A DNA stretch of 5,103 nt from an uncultured Prevotella sp. (lineage in GTDB: Bacteria > Bacteroidota > Bacteroidia > Bacteroidales > Bacteroidaceae), in contig CAKQDQ010000163.1 of NCBI GenBank assembly GCA_934229335.1, positions 1 through 5,103 of the forward strand, given 5' to 3'. A model generated the notes under the pieces. It had not been told where the DNA came from. It searched no databases and saw nothing but the letters and a program-made list of their open reading frames with translations. Within the stretch, counting starts at the first letter, position 1. Every line of letters begins with the position of its first letter. Shown here piece by piece: positions 1 through 5,103 of the stretch. The position numbers and the translations under genes are program-made.

Positions 1-252
1 ACTCCTGACACAGCAAAGATTGAACTACACAAATGGTATGATAAGGTCTCTGAGTCTTCACTTAGAGAGGTTAAAGCTGCAAGAGACACTATCAAATTAA
101 AGGAAGAGGAAGTCCTCAATTACTTTGGGGAGTTCTCAACCAACGCATCCGCTGAATCTTTCAACTCTAAGGTGAAGAACTTCAGAGCGCAACTTCATGG
201 CGTTATTGATGTAAAATTCTTTATGTATAGGCTCTGCTGTATCTGGGGATAA
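1..252 (+). CDS. ISAon1/ISL3-like transposase, C-terminal part (5' end outside window)
   Basis: The frame is open from base 1 to a TAA at 250-252 and gives the last 83 residues of a protein whose start lies outside the window. The block TNASAESFNSKVKNFRAQLHGV (visible residues 47-68) followed by VKFFMYRL resembles the end of ISAon1/ISL3-type DDE transposases. The glutamate in AESFN (visible residue 52) would be the last acid of the catalytic triad. The stretch before it (residues 15-40) is rich in charged residues and probably helical. The family is recognised from memory of the motif, so the exact IS name is unsure. Whether the element is intact cannot be judged. After the stop the same frame reads LYPRNYAGTPL before a second stop at 286-288, which may be terminal IS sequence or the remains of a longer C-terminus. 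Confidence 0.75.
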   Translation, partial: TPDTAKIELHKWYDKVSESSLREVKAARDTIKLKEEEVLNYFGEFSTNASAESFNSKVKNFRAQLHGVIDVKFFMYRLCCIWG

Positions 253-296
253 CTATATCCACGGAACTATGCAGGTACGCCGCTATAACGCAATAA

Positions 297-345
297 AATA
301 AGGCTACTATGATAACATATATCATGTTACAATAGAAGCCTTATT
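297..345. terminator. bidirectional intrinsic terminator between convergent genes
   Basis: AATAAGGCT at 297-305 is a perfect inverted match to AGCCTTATT at 337-345. The stem continues inward as CTAT/ATAG after one A-A mismatch, and an inner TAACAT (313-318) pairs with ATGTTA (324-329). On the minus strand the stem runs into a T-rich stretch (TATTTTATTG), and on the plus strand into TTATTATTTC. It lies between the transposase stop (252) and the stop of the minus-strand gene (371), so it can end transcription from both sides. Confidence 0.75.
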
Positions 346-370
346 ATTTCATGTATTTTATGAGAAGAGG

Positions 371-1159
371 TTAGAAGTCTTCATCGTCCCCATCGCTGAT
401 ATCCGTAGCCTCCAATGACAATGCTTCAGGATCTTCCTCTACGGTAGTACGATAACTTTCCTCTGTAAGAGCATCATCGTCCAAATCTTCTTCATCATCA
501 TCTTTGTAATATGATTCCTTCTCCTCATATTCATCGTCATCATCCTCTTTAGAATCACTATCCTCTTCCAAGGTAAGTTTAGGTTTAATATTCGCAGGCT
601 TAGCCTTGGCAAAAATAGCTTCTATCCAATTGCCTTTTGGAATTTCAAGGACTTCATAACCATCATTGACCTTTATCTCGTAGAGTCCTCCTGGTTTGTG
701 AAGGCGATCCTTAGGAAGAGTAGTTGTTGATATGCTGAAACCACTTTCTATAATATCTTTTATCCCCTGGTTTAAGCTATCCCAACCACCACCGAAGTTA
801 CGATCTATAACCTCTAACAGTTTAGCTGCTGAAATATGTTGGATATTTTCATACGTCAAGTCGGTAACATGATTGATAGGACGTTTTTTGATAGCCCATT
901 TCTGGTCTTTGTCCTTTACAGGTATAATACCTACATGCATACCTCTATCTTCATATTTCTTTATTATCTCAGGTTTGTCAATTTTAATCTCTTCCAGATT
1001 AAATGCAGCCCTAATAATATCAAGATAATGTTGTGCCCTTTCATTGATAGCATCGTCTTTATCAGGCTTCGCCCACATAGCAAAGATGTCCGACTCCTGT
1101 AAATCCCAAACATTACCTTTTGTTAATCCTCTAAGTGTTCTTGTTTTGGTTTCTTTCAT
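371..1159 (-). CDS. Hypothetical protein with a strongly acidic C-terminal tail
   Basis: I do not recognise this 262-residue protein. It has no signal peptide or membrane segment, so it is probably cytoplasmic. Residues 1-100 are mixed and charged. Residues 108-185 look like a compact folded domain, with a helical stretch (about 110-140, including GGGWDSL) followed by a strand-rich part containing LHKPGGLYEIK and GYEVLEIPKGN. Residues 198-262 form a low-complexity tail in which 35 of 65 residues are Asp or Glu. The layout of a small domain plus acidic tail recalls the RNA polymerase delta subunit and other nucleic-acid mimics or chaperone-like proteins, but that is only analogy and I see no HARE-HTH motif. 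The start ATG (complement of 1157-1159) fits the promoter just upstream, leaving a leader of about 25 nt. The gene follows the cupin gene on the same strand but has its own promoter. Confidence 0.8.
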   Translation of the reverse strand: MKETKTRTLRGLTKGNVWDLQESDIFAMWAKPDKDDAINERAQHYLDIIRAAFNLEEIKIDKPEIIKKYEDRGMHVGIIPVKDKDQKWAIKKRPINHVTDLTYENIQHISAAKLLEVIDRNFGGGWDSLNQGIKDIIESGFSISTTTLPKDRLHKPGGLYEIKVNDGYEVLEIPKGNWIEAIFAKAKPANIKPKLTLEEDSDSKEDDDDEYEEKESYYKDDDEEDLDDDALTEESYRTTVEEDPEALSLEATDISDGDDEDF

Positions 1160-1189
1160 AAAAAGTGTGTCCTATTGAAATAAGTGGTG

Positions 1190-1221
1190 CAAAAATACTA
1201 TATTATTTTCTTTGTGCCAAA
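1190..1221 (-). promoter_or_regulatory. Bacteroidetes-type promoter for the acidic-tail gene
   Basis: On the minus strand TTTG (complement of 1218-1221) is followed after exactly 20 bp by TATTTTTG (complement of 1190-1197). This is a full match to the Bacteroidetes -33/-7 consensus TTTG and TAnnTTTG. Transcription would begin near 1183-1185, about 25 nt before the ATG. No clear Shine-Dalgarno is present, as is usual in this phylum. Confidence 0.75.
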
Positions 1222-1262
1222 TTTTTCTACACATTTTTTCACGTTAACATACAAATCCCCAT

Positions 1263-1919
1263 TTATTCTTCTACCCATCTTACTTTTACAACACATACGC
1301 GGATATTTTGGTCATCGCTATCATTATTTACCTTTGCTATGTGCCAGTCACCAGGGAAGAAGATGAAGAACTTGTCTGGCGTAGAATCATAGAACTTTGT
1401 ACGCTCCTTTATATATTTATAATGTATAACGTCAGGTCTATACTTTGAGTTTGGAGTAGAAGTTGCATGGTCAATTATACCAAATCTCTCTACTCCTTTT
1501 ACACAAAACTGGAAATCGATGTTCTTATAATGGCTCTCTGTTCCTCTTTTCTCTAACGGTCCATTTTCAGAATCCTCTACACTAATAACAAGATCAGAAC
1601 CTGGTATATTATGTTTACCTTTTGGCAGTGCAAGCAAATCTGTTTCCGCAAGATACTTAAAAAGGCTCTTCCACTGTTGGGGATTACGCTGATACTGTAG
1701 GTAGAAGTCTACAGCGTTAACGCTACAATGAGGATCAGCCTTAAGGAATCCCTGACGCCACTCACCCTTCTTTAACCATTTTCTTGCTTTTTTCTGTAGT
1801 TCCTTGTCACTACATTCATTTGTATAGACCGCTTTAGGGGTTACAGCTACGTTGTCACTCTTTGCCATGCCACTCACAGCAGAAAACAGTAAAGTTGCAA
1901 ATAGAAATAATTTTCTCAT
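1263..1919 (-). CDS. Secreted YhcH/YjgK/YiaL-family (DUF386) cupin-like protein
   Basis: The 218-residue product begins with a Sec-type signal peptide (MRKLFLFATLLFSAVSGMA, likely cleaved after A19), so it should act in the periplasm or outside the inner membrane. The core at about 82-218 fits the YhcH/YjgK/YiaL family. WKSLFKYLAETDLLALPKGK is the usual N-terminal part. ESHYKNIDFQFCVKGVE (128-144) carries the family E-x-H, with E128 and H130 as likely metal ligands. FFIFFPGDWH (184-193) supplies H193, and VCVVKVRWV (208-216) is the closing strand. Known members include TabA and the sialic-acid anomerase NanQ, so sugar handling is a fair guess, but the substrate cannot be read from the sequence. 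Most family members are about 150 residues and cytosolic. This one adds the signal peptide and about 60 residues (20-80, including KKARKWLKKGEWRQG). It is transcribed divergently from the trp operon, with no obvious functional link. Confidence 0.85.
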   Translation of the reverse strand: MRKLFLFATLLFSAVSGMAKSDNVAVTPKAVYTNECSDKELQKKARKWLKKGEWRQGFLKADPHCSVNAVDFYLQYQRNPQQWKSLFKYLAETDLLALPKGKHNIPGSDLVISVEDSENGPLEKRGTESHYKNIDFQFCVKGVERFGIIDHATSTPNSKYRPDVIHYKYIKERTKFYDSTPDKFFIFFPGDWHIAKVNNDSDDQNIRVCVVKVRWVEE

Positions 1920-1951
1920 CTTTTATGTACAAATATTATATATAATGGGAA

Positions 1952-1983
1952 CAAAGTTACAATAAAAAAGTAACTCACGCAAA
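1952..1983 (-). promoter_or_regulatory. Bacteroidetes-type promoter for the YhcH-family gene
   Basis: On the minus strand TTTG (complement of 1980-1983) is followed after 20 bp by TAACTTTG (complement of 1952-1959), a full match to the Bacteroidetes consensus. Transcription should start near 1945, giving a leader of roughly 25-30 nt that is AT-rich with no Shine-Dalgarno. Only 15 bp separate this box from the -33 box of the divergent trp promoter. Confidence 0.8.
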
Positions 1984-1998
1984 AAAACATCTAATATA

Positions 1999-2030
1999 TT
2001 TGGATATTTACAAGATTATGTGTAATTTTG
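1999..2030 (+). promoter_or_regulatory. trp operon promoter (Bacteroidetes type)
   Basis: TTTG at 1999-2002 and TAATTTTG at 2023-2030 are separated by exactly 20 bp and match the Bacteroidetes -33/-7 consensus fully. Transcription would start at about 2036-2040, some 25 nt before the leader-peptide ATG. The promoter sits back to back with that of the minus-strand cupin gene. No obvious operator palindrome overlaps it, which fits control by attenuation rather than by a repressor, although absence of a recognisable operator is weak evidence. Confidence 0.85.
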
Positions 2031-2061
2031 CAGCACAAACAAGAAAAAGAAATATAATATC

Positions 2062-2118
2062 ATGTATAACAATAATAGTACATATTGGTGGCACTACTCA
2101 GGATTAAAAAAGTCGTGA
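2062..2118 (+). CDS. trpL: trp operon leader peptide (tandem Trp codons)
   Basis: A short frame of 18 codons reads MYNNNSTYWWHYSGLKKS and stops at TGA (2116-2118). Two adjacent TGG codons (2086-2091) lie at positions 9-10, and Tyr and His also flank them. Tryptophan is rare, so two in a row in a tiny frame between a trp promoter and an intrinsic terminator is the hallmark of a ribosome-mediated attenuator. The peptide itself probably has no function; its translation senses charged tRNA-Trp. The stop codon lies at the start of RNA segment 2, so a ribosome reaching the stop would cover the region needed for the antiterminator. The region before the ATG is purine-rich (AAGAAAAAGAAA at 2041-2052) but has no strict Shine-Dalgarno. 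I use trpL by position and function, not by sequence homology. Confidence 0.88.
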   Translation: MYNNNSTYWWHYSGLKKS

Positions 2119-2177
2119 GGCGGTGAACCTATGGGAAATATTGAAATATAATAAAAAGATATTACACCCAATTTTAG

Positions 2178-2213
2178 AGGTCTGTTGCAACTCGCGACAG
2201 ACCTTTTTTCTTT
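2178..2213 (+). terminator. trp attenuator terminator (stem 3:4)
   Basis: AGGTCTGTTGC (2178-2188) pairs with GCGACAGACCT (2194-2204) over 11 bp, including one U-G wobble, around the loop AACTC. A run of T residues follows (2204-2209, then C, then TTT). This is a textbook Rho-independent terminator placed about 35 nt before trpD, where a normal gene-end terminator would make no sense because the operon lies downstream. Confidence 0.92.
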
Positions 2214-2247
2214 ATACAGAATAACATAATAACAACACATACAAAAA

Positions 2248-3243
2248 ATGAAACATTTACTATCTAAAATGCTCAATCACGAGGAGCTTACACGTGAGGA
2301 GATGCGAAACATTCTTATTGGTATCACCAAAGACGCGTATCCGACAGAGCAAATCACTGCGTTACTGACTGGATTAGAAATGCGAGGTGTTACCGTTGAC
2401 GAACTATTGGGCTTCAGAGATGGAATCTTGTCAACAGGAGTTCCTGCTATTCTTGATGCACCTCGCTACATAGACATTGTCGGTACAGGAGGAGACCAAA
2501 AGAACACATTTAATATTTCTACCTGTGCCTGTCTCGTACTTGCAGGAGCTGGATACAAAGTTGCGAAGCACGGCAACTATGCCGCTACCTCAGTATCAGG
2601 AGCATCAAACGTTATAGAACAGCATGGAGTAAAATTTACGAATGATATAGACCAGTTAAATCGTTGCATCAATGAGAGCAACTTCGTATATCTACACGCT
2701 CCACTCTTTGCGAGAGCTATGAAATTCGTTGCCCCTATAAGAAAAAACATATCCTTTCCTACAATATTCAACCTTCTTGGTCCACTTGTTAATCCTTCAC
2801 AACCCAAATGTCAAATGTTAGGTGTAGCTACATTAGACCAGATGCGATTATACAACAGCGTATACCAAAAACTTGGGATTGACTACAGTATAGAAACATC
2901 TATTGATGGATATGACGAAATATCATTGACAGGCAACTTCAAAATAACGACAAACGATTATGAGCGTATATACTCTCCTCATGACATTAACCTGCCTGTA
3001 GCACAACCAGAAGAACTTAAAGGTGGCTCTACACCTGAAGAAGCAGTAAAGATTTTCGACAACGTTCTTAACAACGAAGCTACCACAACTCAAAAAAATG
3101 TAGTCATTGCAAACGCAGCTTTTGCTATACAATGTTACGAAAAAGGCAAAGACATCATGGAATGTGTAGAGATAGCACGAGAATCAATAGAAAGCGGCAA
3201 AGCACTTGACGCTATGAAAAAATATGTGGAGGTTAATTCATGA
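2248..3243 (+). CDS. trpD: Anthranilate phosphoribosyltransferase
   Basis: This enzyme transfers the phosphoribosyl group of PRPP to anthranilate, giving phosphoribosyl-anthranilate, the second step of tryptophan synthesis, in the cytoplasm. At 331 residues it has the normal length of stand-alone TrpD (not fused to TrpG). A small helical domain (1-70) precedes the PRPP-binding core. GTGGD (79-83), NTFNIST (86-92) and KHGN (107-110) are the PRPP and pyrophosphate loops. IRKN (R165) lies in the anthranilate site region, FNLLGPLVNP (174-183) is a family signature, and DE (223-224) binds magnesium. All key residues appear present. The ATG at 2248 follows an A-rich stretch without a Shine-Dalgarno, and the domain begins normally from it. 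It is the first structural gene of the operon, just after the attenuator. Its stop overlaps the trpC start by four bases (ATGA). Confidence 0.96.
   Translation: MKHLLSKMLNHEELTREEMRNILIGITKDAYPTEQITALLTGLEMRGVTVDELLGFRDGILSTGVPAILDAPRYIDIVGTGGDQKNTFNISTCACLVLAGAGYKVAKHGNYAATSVSGASNVIEQHGVKFTNDIDQLNRCINESNFVYLHAPLFARAMKFVAPIRKNISFPTIFNLLGPLVNPSQPKCQMLGVATLDQMRLYNSVYQKLGIDYSIETSIDGYDEISLTGNFKITTNDYERIYSPHDINLPVAQPEELKGGSTPEEAVKIFDNVLNNEATTTQKNVVIANAAFAIQCYEKGKDIMECVEIARESIESGKALDAMKKYVEVNS
3228..3232 (+). promoter_or_regulatory. Shine-Dalgarno for trpC inside the trpD end
   Basis: A perfect GGAGG sits 7 nt before the trpC ATG (3240), within the last codons of trpD. The other starts here (trpL, trpD, trpF, trpA) lack such a site. 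Together with the ATGA overlap it suggests translational coupling or reinitiation between trpD and trpC, and it supports 3240 as the start. Confidence 0.6.
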
Positions 3244-4034
3244 AGGATATTCTAACTGAAATTGTTGAGCATAAACGTACTGAAGTTGAAAACTTCAAGA
3301 TACAGCTTCCGATGGATTTACTATCGAAAAAAGTGGAATCAATGCTTGACACTCCTCTGACATCTATGCGTAAGGCGTTAATGAGCAGCGACAACGGCAT
3401 AATAGCTGAATTTAAGAGGAAATCACCATCTAAAGGTTGGATAAAAGAAGAAGGTAAAGCAGACATCATACCACTCTCCTACCAGGACAATGGAGCATCC
3501 GCAATCAGTATATTAACCGACTCGAATTATTTTGGAGGTTGTGACGACTTCATTTTGAAAGCTCGTAAATCTGGTGTCACAATACCTATATTGTATAAGA
3601 ACTTCATTATAGACGAATACCAACTTCTGCAAGCACGACTGTGTGGTGCGTCTGCTGTTCTCCTCATTGCAGCCTGTTTGAGCAAAGCCGAGTGTATGCG
3701 TCTTGCACATAAGGCACACGAGCTTAATATGGAGGTACTTCTTGAGATGCACAGTGAACAAGAATTGGAATACGCTGATATAACACCCGATATGTGCGGA
3801 GTAAACAACCGTAACCTTGGCACTTTTATCACTGACATTGAGAACTCATACAGACTTGCACAGCAACTTCCTATCGATGCTTGCAAGGTAAGTGAAAGTG
3901 GTATCAGCAATCCTAAAACAATCAGTGAATTAAGAGAAGCAGGCTTCAATGGTTTTCTTATAGGAGAGAACTTCATGAAATACGAAGCTCCTGGTACTGC
4001 CTTAGCAGAATTCATCAGACATATCAACCATTAG
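3240..4034 (+). CDS. trpC: Indole-3-glycerol phosphate synthase
   Basis: The enzyme closes the indole ring, turning CdRP into indole-3-glycerol phosphate with loss of CO2 and water. The 264-residue length is typical for a stand-alone single-domain (beta/alpha)8 barrel. Visible catalytic and binding motifs in order are IIAEFKRKSPSKG (54-66; E57, K59 and the phosphate loop), LYKNFIIDEYQ (118-128; K120 as the likely catalytic lysine), LLEMHSEQEL (167-176; E169), GVNNRNL (187-193), VSESGI (217-222; S220) and the phosphate-binding FLIGENFM (239-246). All expected key residues are present. Many family members have KDF where this has KNF, which is not expected to inactivate it. The start overlaps the trpD stop as ATGA and follows a good Shine-Dalgarno. 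It is not fused to trpF, unlike the E. coli enzyme. trpF follows after 15 bp. Confidence 0.96.
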   Translation: MKDILTEIVEHKRTEVENFKIQLPMDLLSKKVESMLDTPLTSMRKALMSSDNGIIAEFKRKSPSKGWIKEEGKADIIPLSYQDNGASAISILTDSNYFGGCDDFILKARKSGVTIPILYKNFIIDEYQLLQARLCGASAVLLIAACLSKAECMRLAHKAHELNMEVLLEMHSEQELEYADITPDMCGVNNRNLGTFITDIENSYRLAQQLPIDACKVSESGISNPKTISELREAGFNGFLIGENFMKYEAPGTALAEFIRHINH

Positions 4035-4049
4035 CACACTTATTATACT

Positions 4050-4730
4050 ATGAAAATAAAGGTATGCGGTATGCGCGACGCCCACAACATTAGCGCAGTC
4101 AACGAACTTGGCATTGACATGATGGGACTTATATTTTGGCCTAATAGCCCACGGTATGTTAAGAACACAAAAGTAAACGCAGGCATCATTCCTGACACCC
4201 CAGCAACACTTAGCGATAAAGGAATAAATCAGAAAAGACCTGCTTTAGTAGGTGTCTTCGTAGACGATATGATACAAAACATTGTCACCAACGTGTACAA
4301 CTACCACCTCGACTATATACAGCTACATGGAAATGAAAGTGCCATATACATCGACAATCTTAAGCGTACACTCATACCTGACATTCAACCCAATATTAAG
4401 ATAATTAAGGTGTTAAACATCCGTGAAGCTGATGACGTTAAACGATGGTGTGATTACGAGGGGCATGCAGACATACTGCTATTTGACACTAAAAGTATAC
4501 AGAAAGGCGGCTCTGGATATAAGTTTGATTGGACTCTACTGAATCAGTATGATGGCAATATCCCTTTCATCCTTTCTGGAGGCATAGGACCTGATGACTG
4601 CAACGCCATTAAACAATTTCATCATCCCATGTGCATTGGTATTGACGTGAACTCAAAATTTGAGACTGAGCCAGGAATTAAAGATGTCAAGAAACTCAAG
4701 GAATTCATAAAGCAGATAAAAGAAATCTAA
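4050..4730 (+). CDS. trpF: Phosphoribosylanthranilate isomerase
   Basis: TrpF carries out the Amadori rearrangement of phosphoribosyl-anthranilate to CdRP, the step between TrpD and TrpC. The 226-residue barrel shows KVCGM (4-8, with the catalytic base C6), GLIFWPNSPRYV (26-37), VGVFVDD (67-73), YIQLHG (89-94), LLFDT (143-147, with the catalytic acid D146), GGSGYKFDW (153-161), FILSGGIG (173-180) and GIDVNSKFETEPGIKD (197-212). The last block normally reads near DvSSgvE, so SKFE is a mild variant. It is longer than the usual 200-210 residues because of extra residues at about 38-63, between SPRYV and VGVFV, and a smaller extension near 104-116. Both fall in loops, away from the catalytic residues. 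The ATG follows trpC by 15 bp with no Shine-Dalgarno, and the frame starts directly with the first barrel strand. Confidence 0.95.
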   Translation: MKIKVCGMRDAHNISAVNELGIDMMGLIFWPNSPRYVKNTKVNAGIIPDTPATLSDKGINQKRPALVGVFVDDMIQNIVTNVYNYHLDYIQLHGNESAIYIDNLKRTLIPDIQPNIKIIKVLNIREADDVKRWCDYEGHADILLFDTKSIQKGGSGYKFDWTLLNQYDGNIPFILSGGIGPDDCNAIKQFHHPMCIGIDVNSKFETEPGIKDVKKLKEFIKQIKEI

Positions 4731-4754
4731 GAACAAATAAACAAGATTACCGAC

Positions 4755-5103
4755 ATGAACAAAATAAACAAGTTATTTACAGATAACAAAGACAAGAAAT
4801 TACTATCATTGTATTTCTGTGCAGGTCACCCCACATTAGAGTGTACAGGAAATGTTATTACGACATTACAGAAGAGAGGCATTGACATGATAGAAGTAGG
4901 AATACCTTTCTCTGACCCTATGGCAGACGGACCAGTCATACAGCAAGCCGCTACACAAGCACTGCGTAACGGCATATCTCTAAAGAAGATCTTTGCGCAA
5001 CTAAGGGATATCAAAGACGAGGTTACTATACCGCTTATCCTTATGGGTTACCTCAACGTTATACTACAATACGGCATAGAGAATTTCTGCAAATCATGTG
5101 TAG
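4755..5103 (+). CDS. trpA: Tryptophan synthase alpha chain, N-terminal part (cut by window end)
   Basis: The frame starts at ATG 4755, 24 bp after trpF, and stays open for 116 codons to the window edge, so about 140 residues are missing. TrpA cleaves indole-3-glycerol phosphate to indole and glyceraldehyde 3-phosphate, and passes indole through a tunnel to TrpB. The visible part matches the family start: LSLYFCAGHPTLE (17-29), then IEVGIPFSDPMADGPVIQ (46-63), with catalytic E47 and D58 (equivalent to E49 and D60 of the enteric enzyme). PLILMGYLNVILQYG then corresponds to the usual P-[IV]-x-LM-x-Y-x-N block. No TrpB gene is seen in the window, although TrpA is of little use without it. The start is supported by the normal distance to the first strand. 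There is no recognisable Shine-Dalgarno. Confidence 0.95.
   Translation, partial: MNKINKLFTDNKDKKLLSLYFCAGHPTLECTGNVITTLQKRGIDMIEVGIPFSDPMADGPVIQQAATQALRNGISLKKIFAQLRDIKDEVTIPLILMGYLNVILQYGIENFCKSCV

Larger units (their letters stand above)
2037..2213 (+). promoter_or_regulatory. trp attenuator leader RNA with alternative stems
   Basis: Three mutually exclusive pairings can be drawn by eye. Stem 1:2 joins 2084-2100 to 2116-2132: CTCA 2097-2100 with TGAG 2116-2119, CAC 2092-2094 with GTG 2123-2125, and ATTGG 2084-2088 with CCTAT 2128-2132 (one T-T mismatch). Its 5' arm contains the tandem Trp codons. Stem 2:3 is an antiterminator: ACCT 2127-2130 with AGGT 2178-2181, TGGG 2132-2135 with CCCA 2167-2170, and AATAT 2137-2141 with ATATT 2159-2163. 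It captures the 5' arm of the terminator. Stem 3:4 is the terminator at 2178-2204. In the classical model a ribosome stalled at the Trp codons masks segment 1, so 2:3 forms and trpDCFA is transcribed; with ample charged tRNA-Trp, 1:2 and 3:4 form and transcription stops. The 2:3 stem has internal loops and its stability was not computed. Confidence 0.8.

Noticed and set aside
1160..1262. Terminator after the YhcH-family gene
   Set aside because: I found no stem with a T run on the minus strand in this gap, only the palindrome GTTAAC and the next promoter. Read-through into the acidic-tail gene is possible but not shown.
836..1392. Three short plus-strand open frames (836-1102, 1165-1392, 1184-1366)
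   Set aside because: They are antisense to the acidic-tail and cupin genes, Phe/Tyr-rich from reversed A-rich codons, and two of them overlap each other. No promoter or family match supports them.
2031..2247. T-box or other tRNA/metabolite riboswitch as the trp control element
   Set aside because: No T-box sequence or specifier-loop layout is visible. The coding leader with tandem Trp codons and competing stems explains the terminator fully.
2094..2276. Minus-strand open frame of 60 codons across the trp leader and trpD start
   Set aside because: It overlaps the leader peptide, the terminator and the trpD start, and its Cys/Tyr/Phe-rich product looks random. The attenuator explains the region.
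3527..4027. Open frame of 166 codons on the minus strand inside trpC
   Set aside because: It lies wholly opposite trpC, whose catalytic motifs are all present. The translated product is rich in Ser, Leu, Arg and Cys with no recognisable domain, as expected for an antisense shadow.
1..5103. CRISPR array, tRNA or rRNA genes, defence system, origin or attachment site
   Set aside because: I saw no regularly spaced repeats, tRNA-like cloverleaf, rRNA segment or defence-gene motif. Apart from the IS end the window is ordinary metabolic and hypothetical genes.

Overview
This AT-rich window looks like Bacteroidales, most plausibly Prevotella/Segatella. The main reason is three promoters that each match the Bacteroidetes housekeeping-sigma consensus (TTTG, about 20 bp, then TAnnTTTG). 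The protein types and the general scarcity of Shine-Dalgarno sequences agree. The genus is inference from remembered family resemblance, not from a search.

Layout. Bases 1-252 hold the 3' end of an ISAon1/ISL3-like transposase gene on the + strand, cut by the window edge. A large hairpin at 297-345 lies between this gene and a convergent gene and can act as a terminator in both directions. Two minus-strand genes follow: an unrecognised 262-residue protein with a very acidic tail (371-1159), and an exported YhcH/YjgK/YiaL-family cupin (1263-1919). Each has its own promoter. Bases 1920-2247 contain no large gene but are dense in regulation: back-to-back promoters for the cupin gene and the trp operon, then a tryptophan attenuator.

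From 2248 to the end runs a plus-strand tryptophan operon, trpD-trpC-trpF-trpA, with trpA cut by the window end. The enzymes act in sequence. TrpD joins anthranilate to PRPP, TrpF isomerises the product, TrpC closes the indole ring to give indole-3-glycerol phosphate, and TrpA cleaves it to indole for TrpB. The operon starts with trpD: trpE, trpG and trpB are not at its head, so anthranilate synthesis and TrpB must be encoded elsewhere, lie downstream, or be absent.

The most notable element is the trp leader. It has a perfect promoter, an 18-codon leader peptide with tandem Trp codons, and RNA segments that can form three mutually exclusive stems (1:2, 2:3 and 3:4), the last being a strong intrinsic terminator. 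This is the layout of classical ribosome-mediated attenuation, in a phylum whose mRNAs mostly lack Shine-Dalgarno signals.
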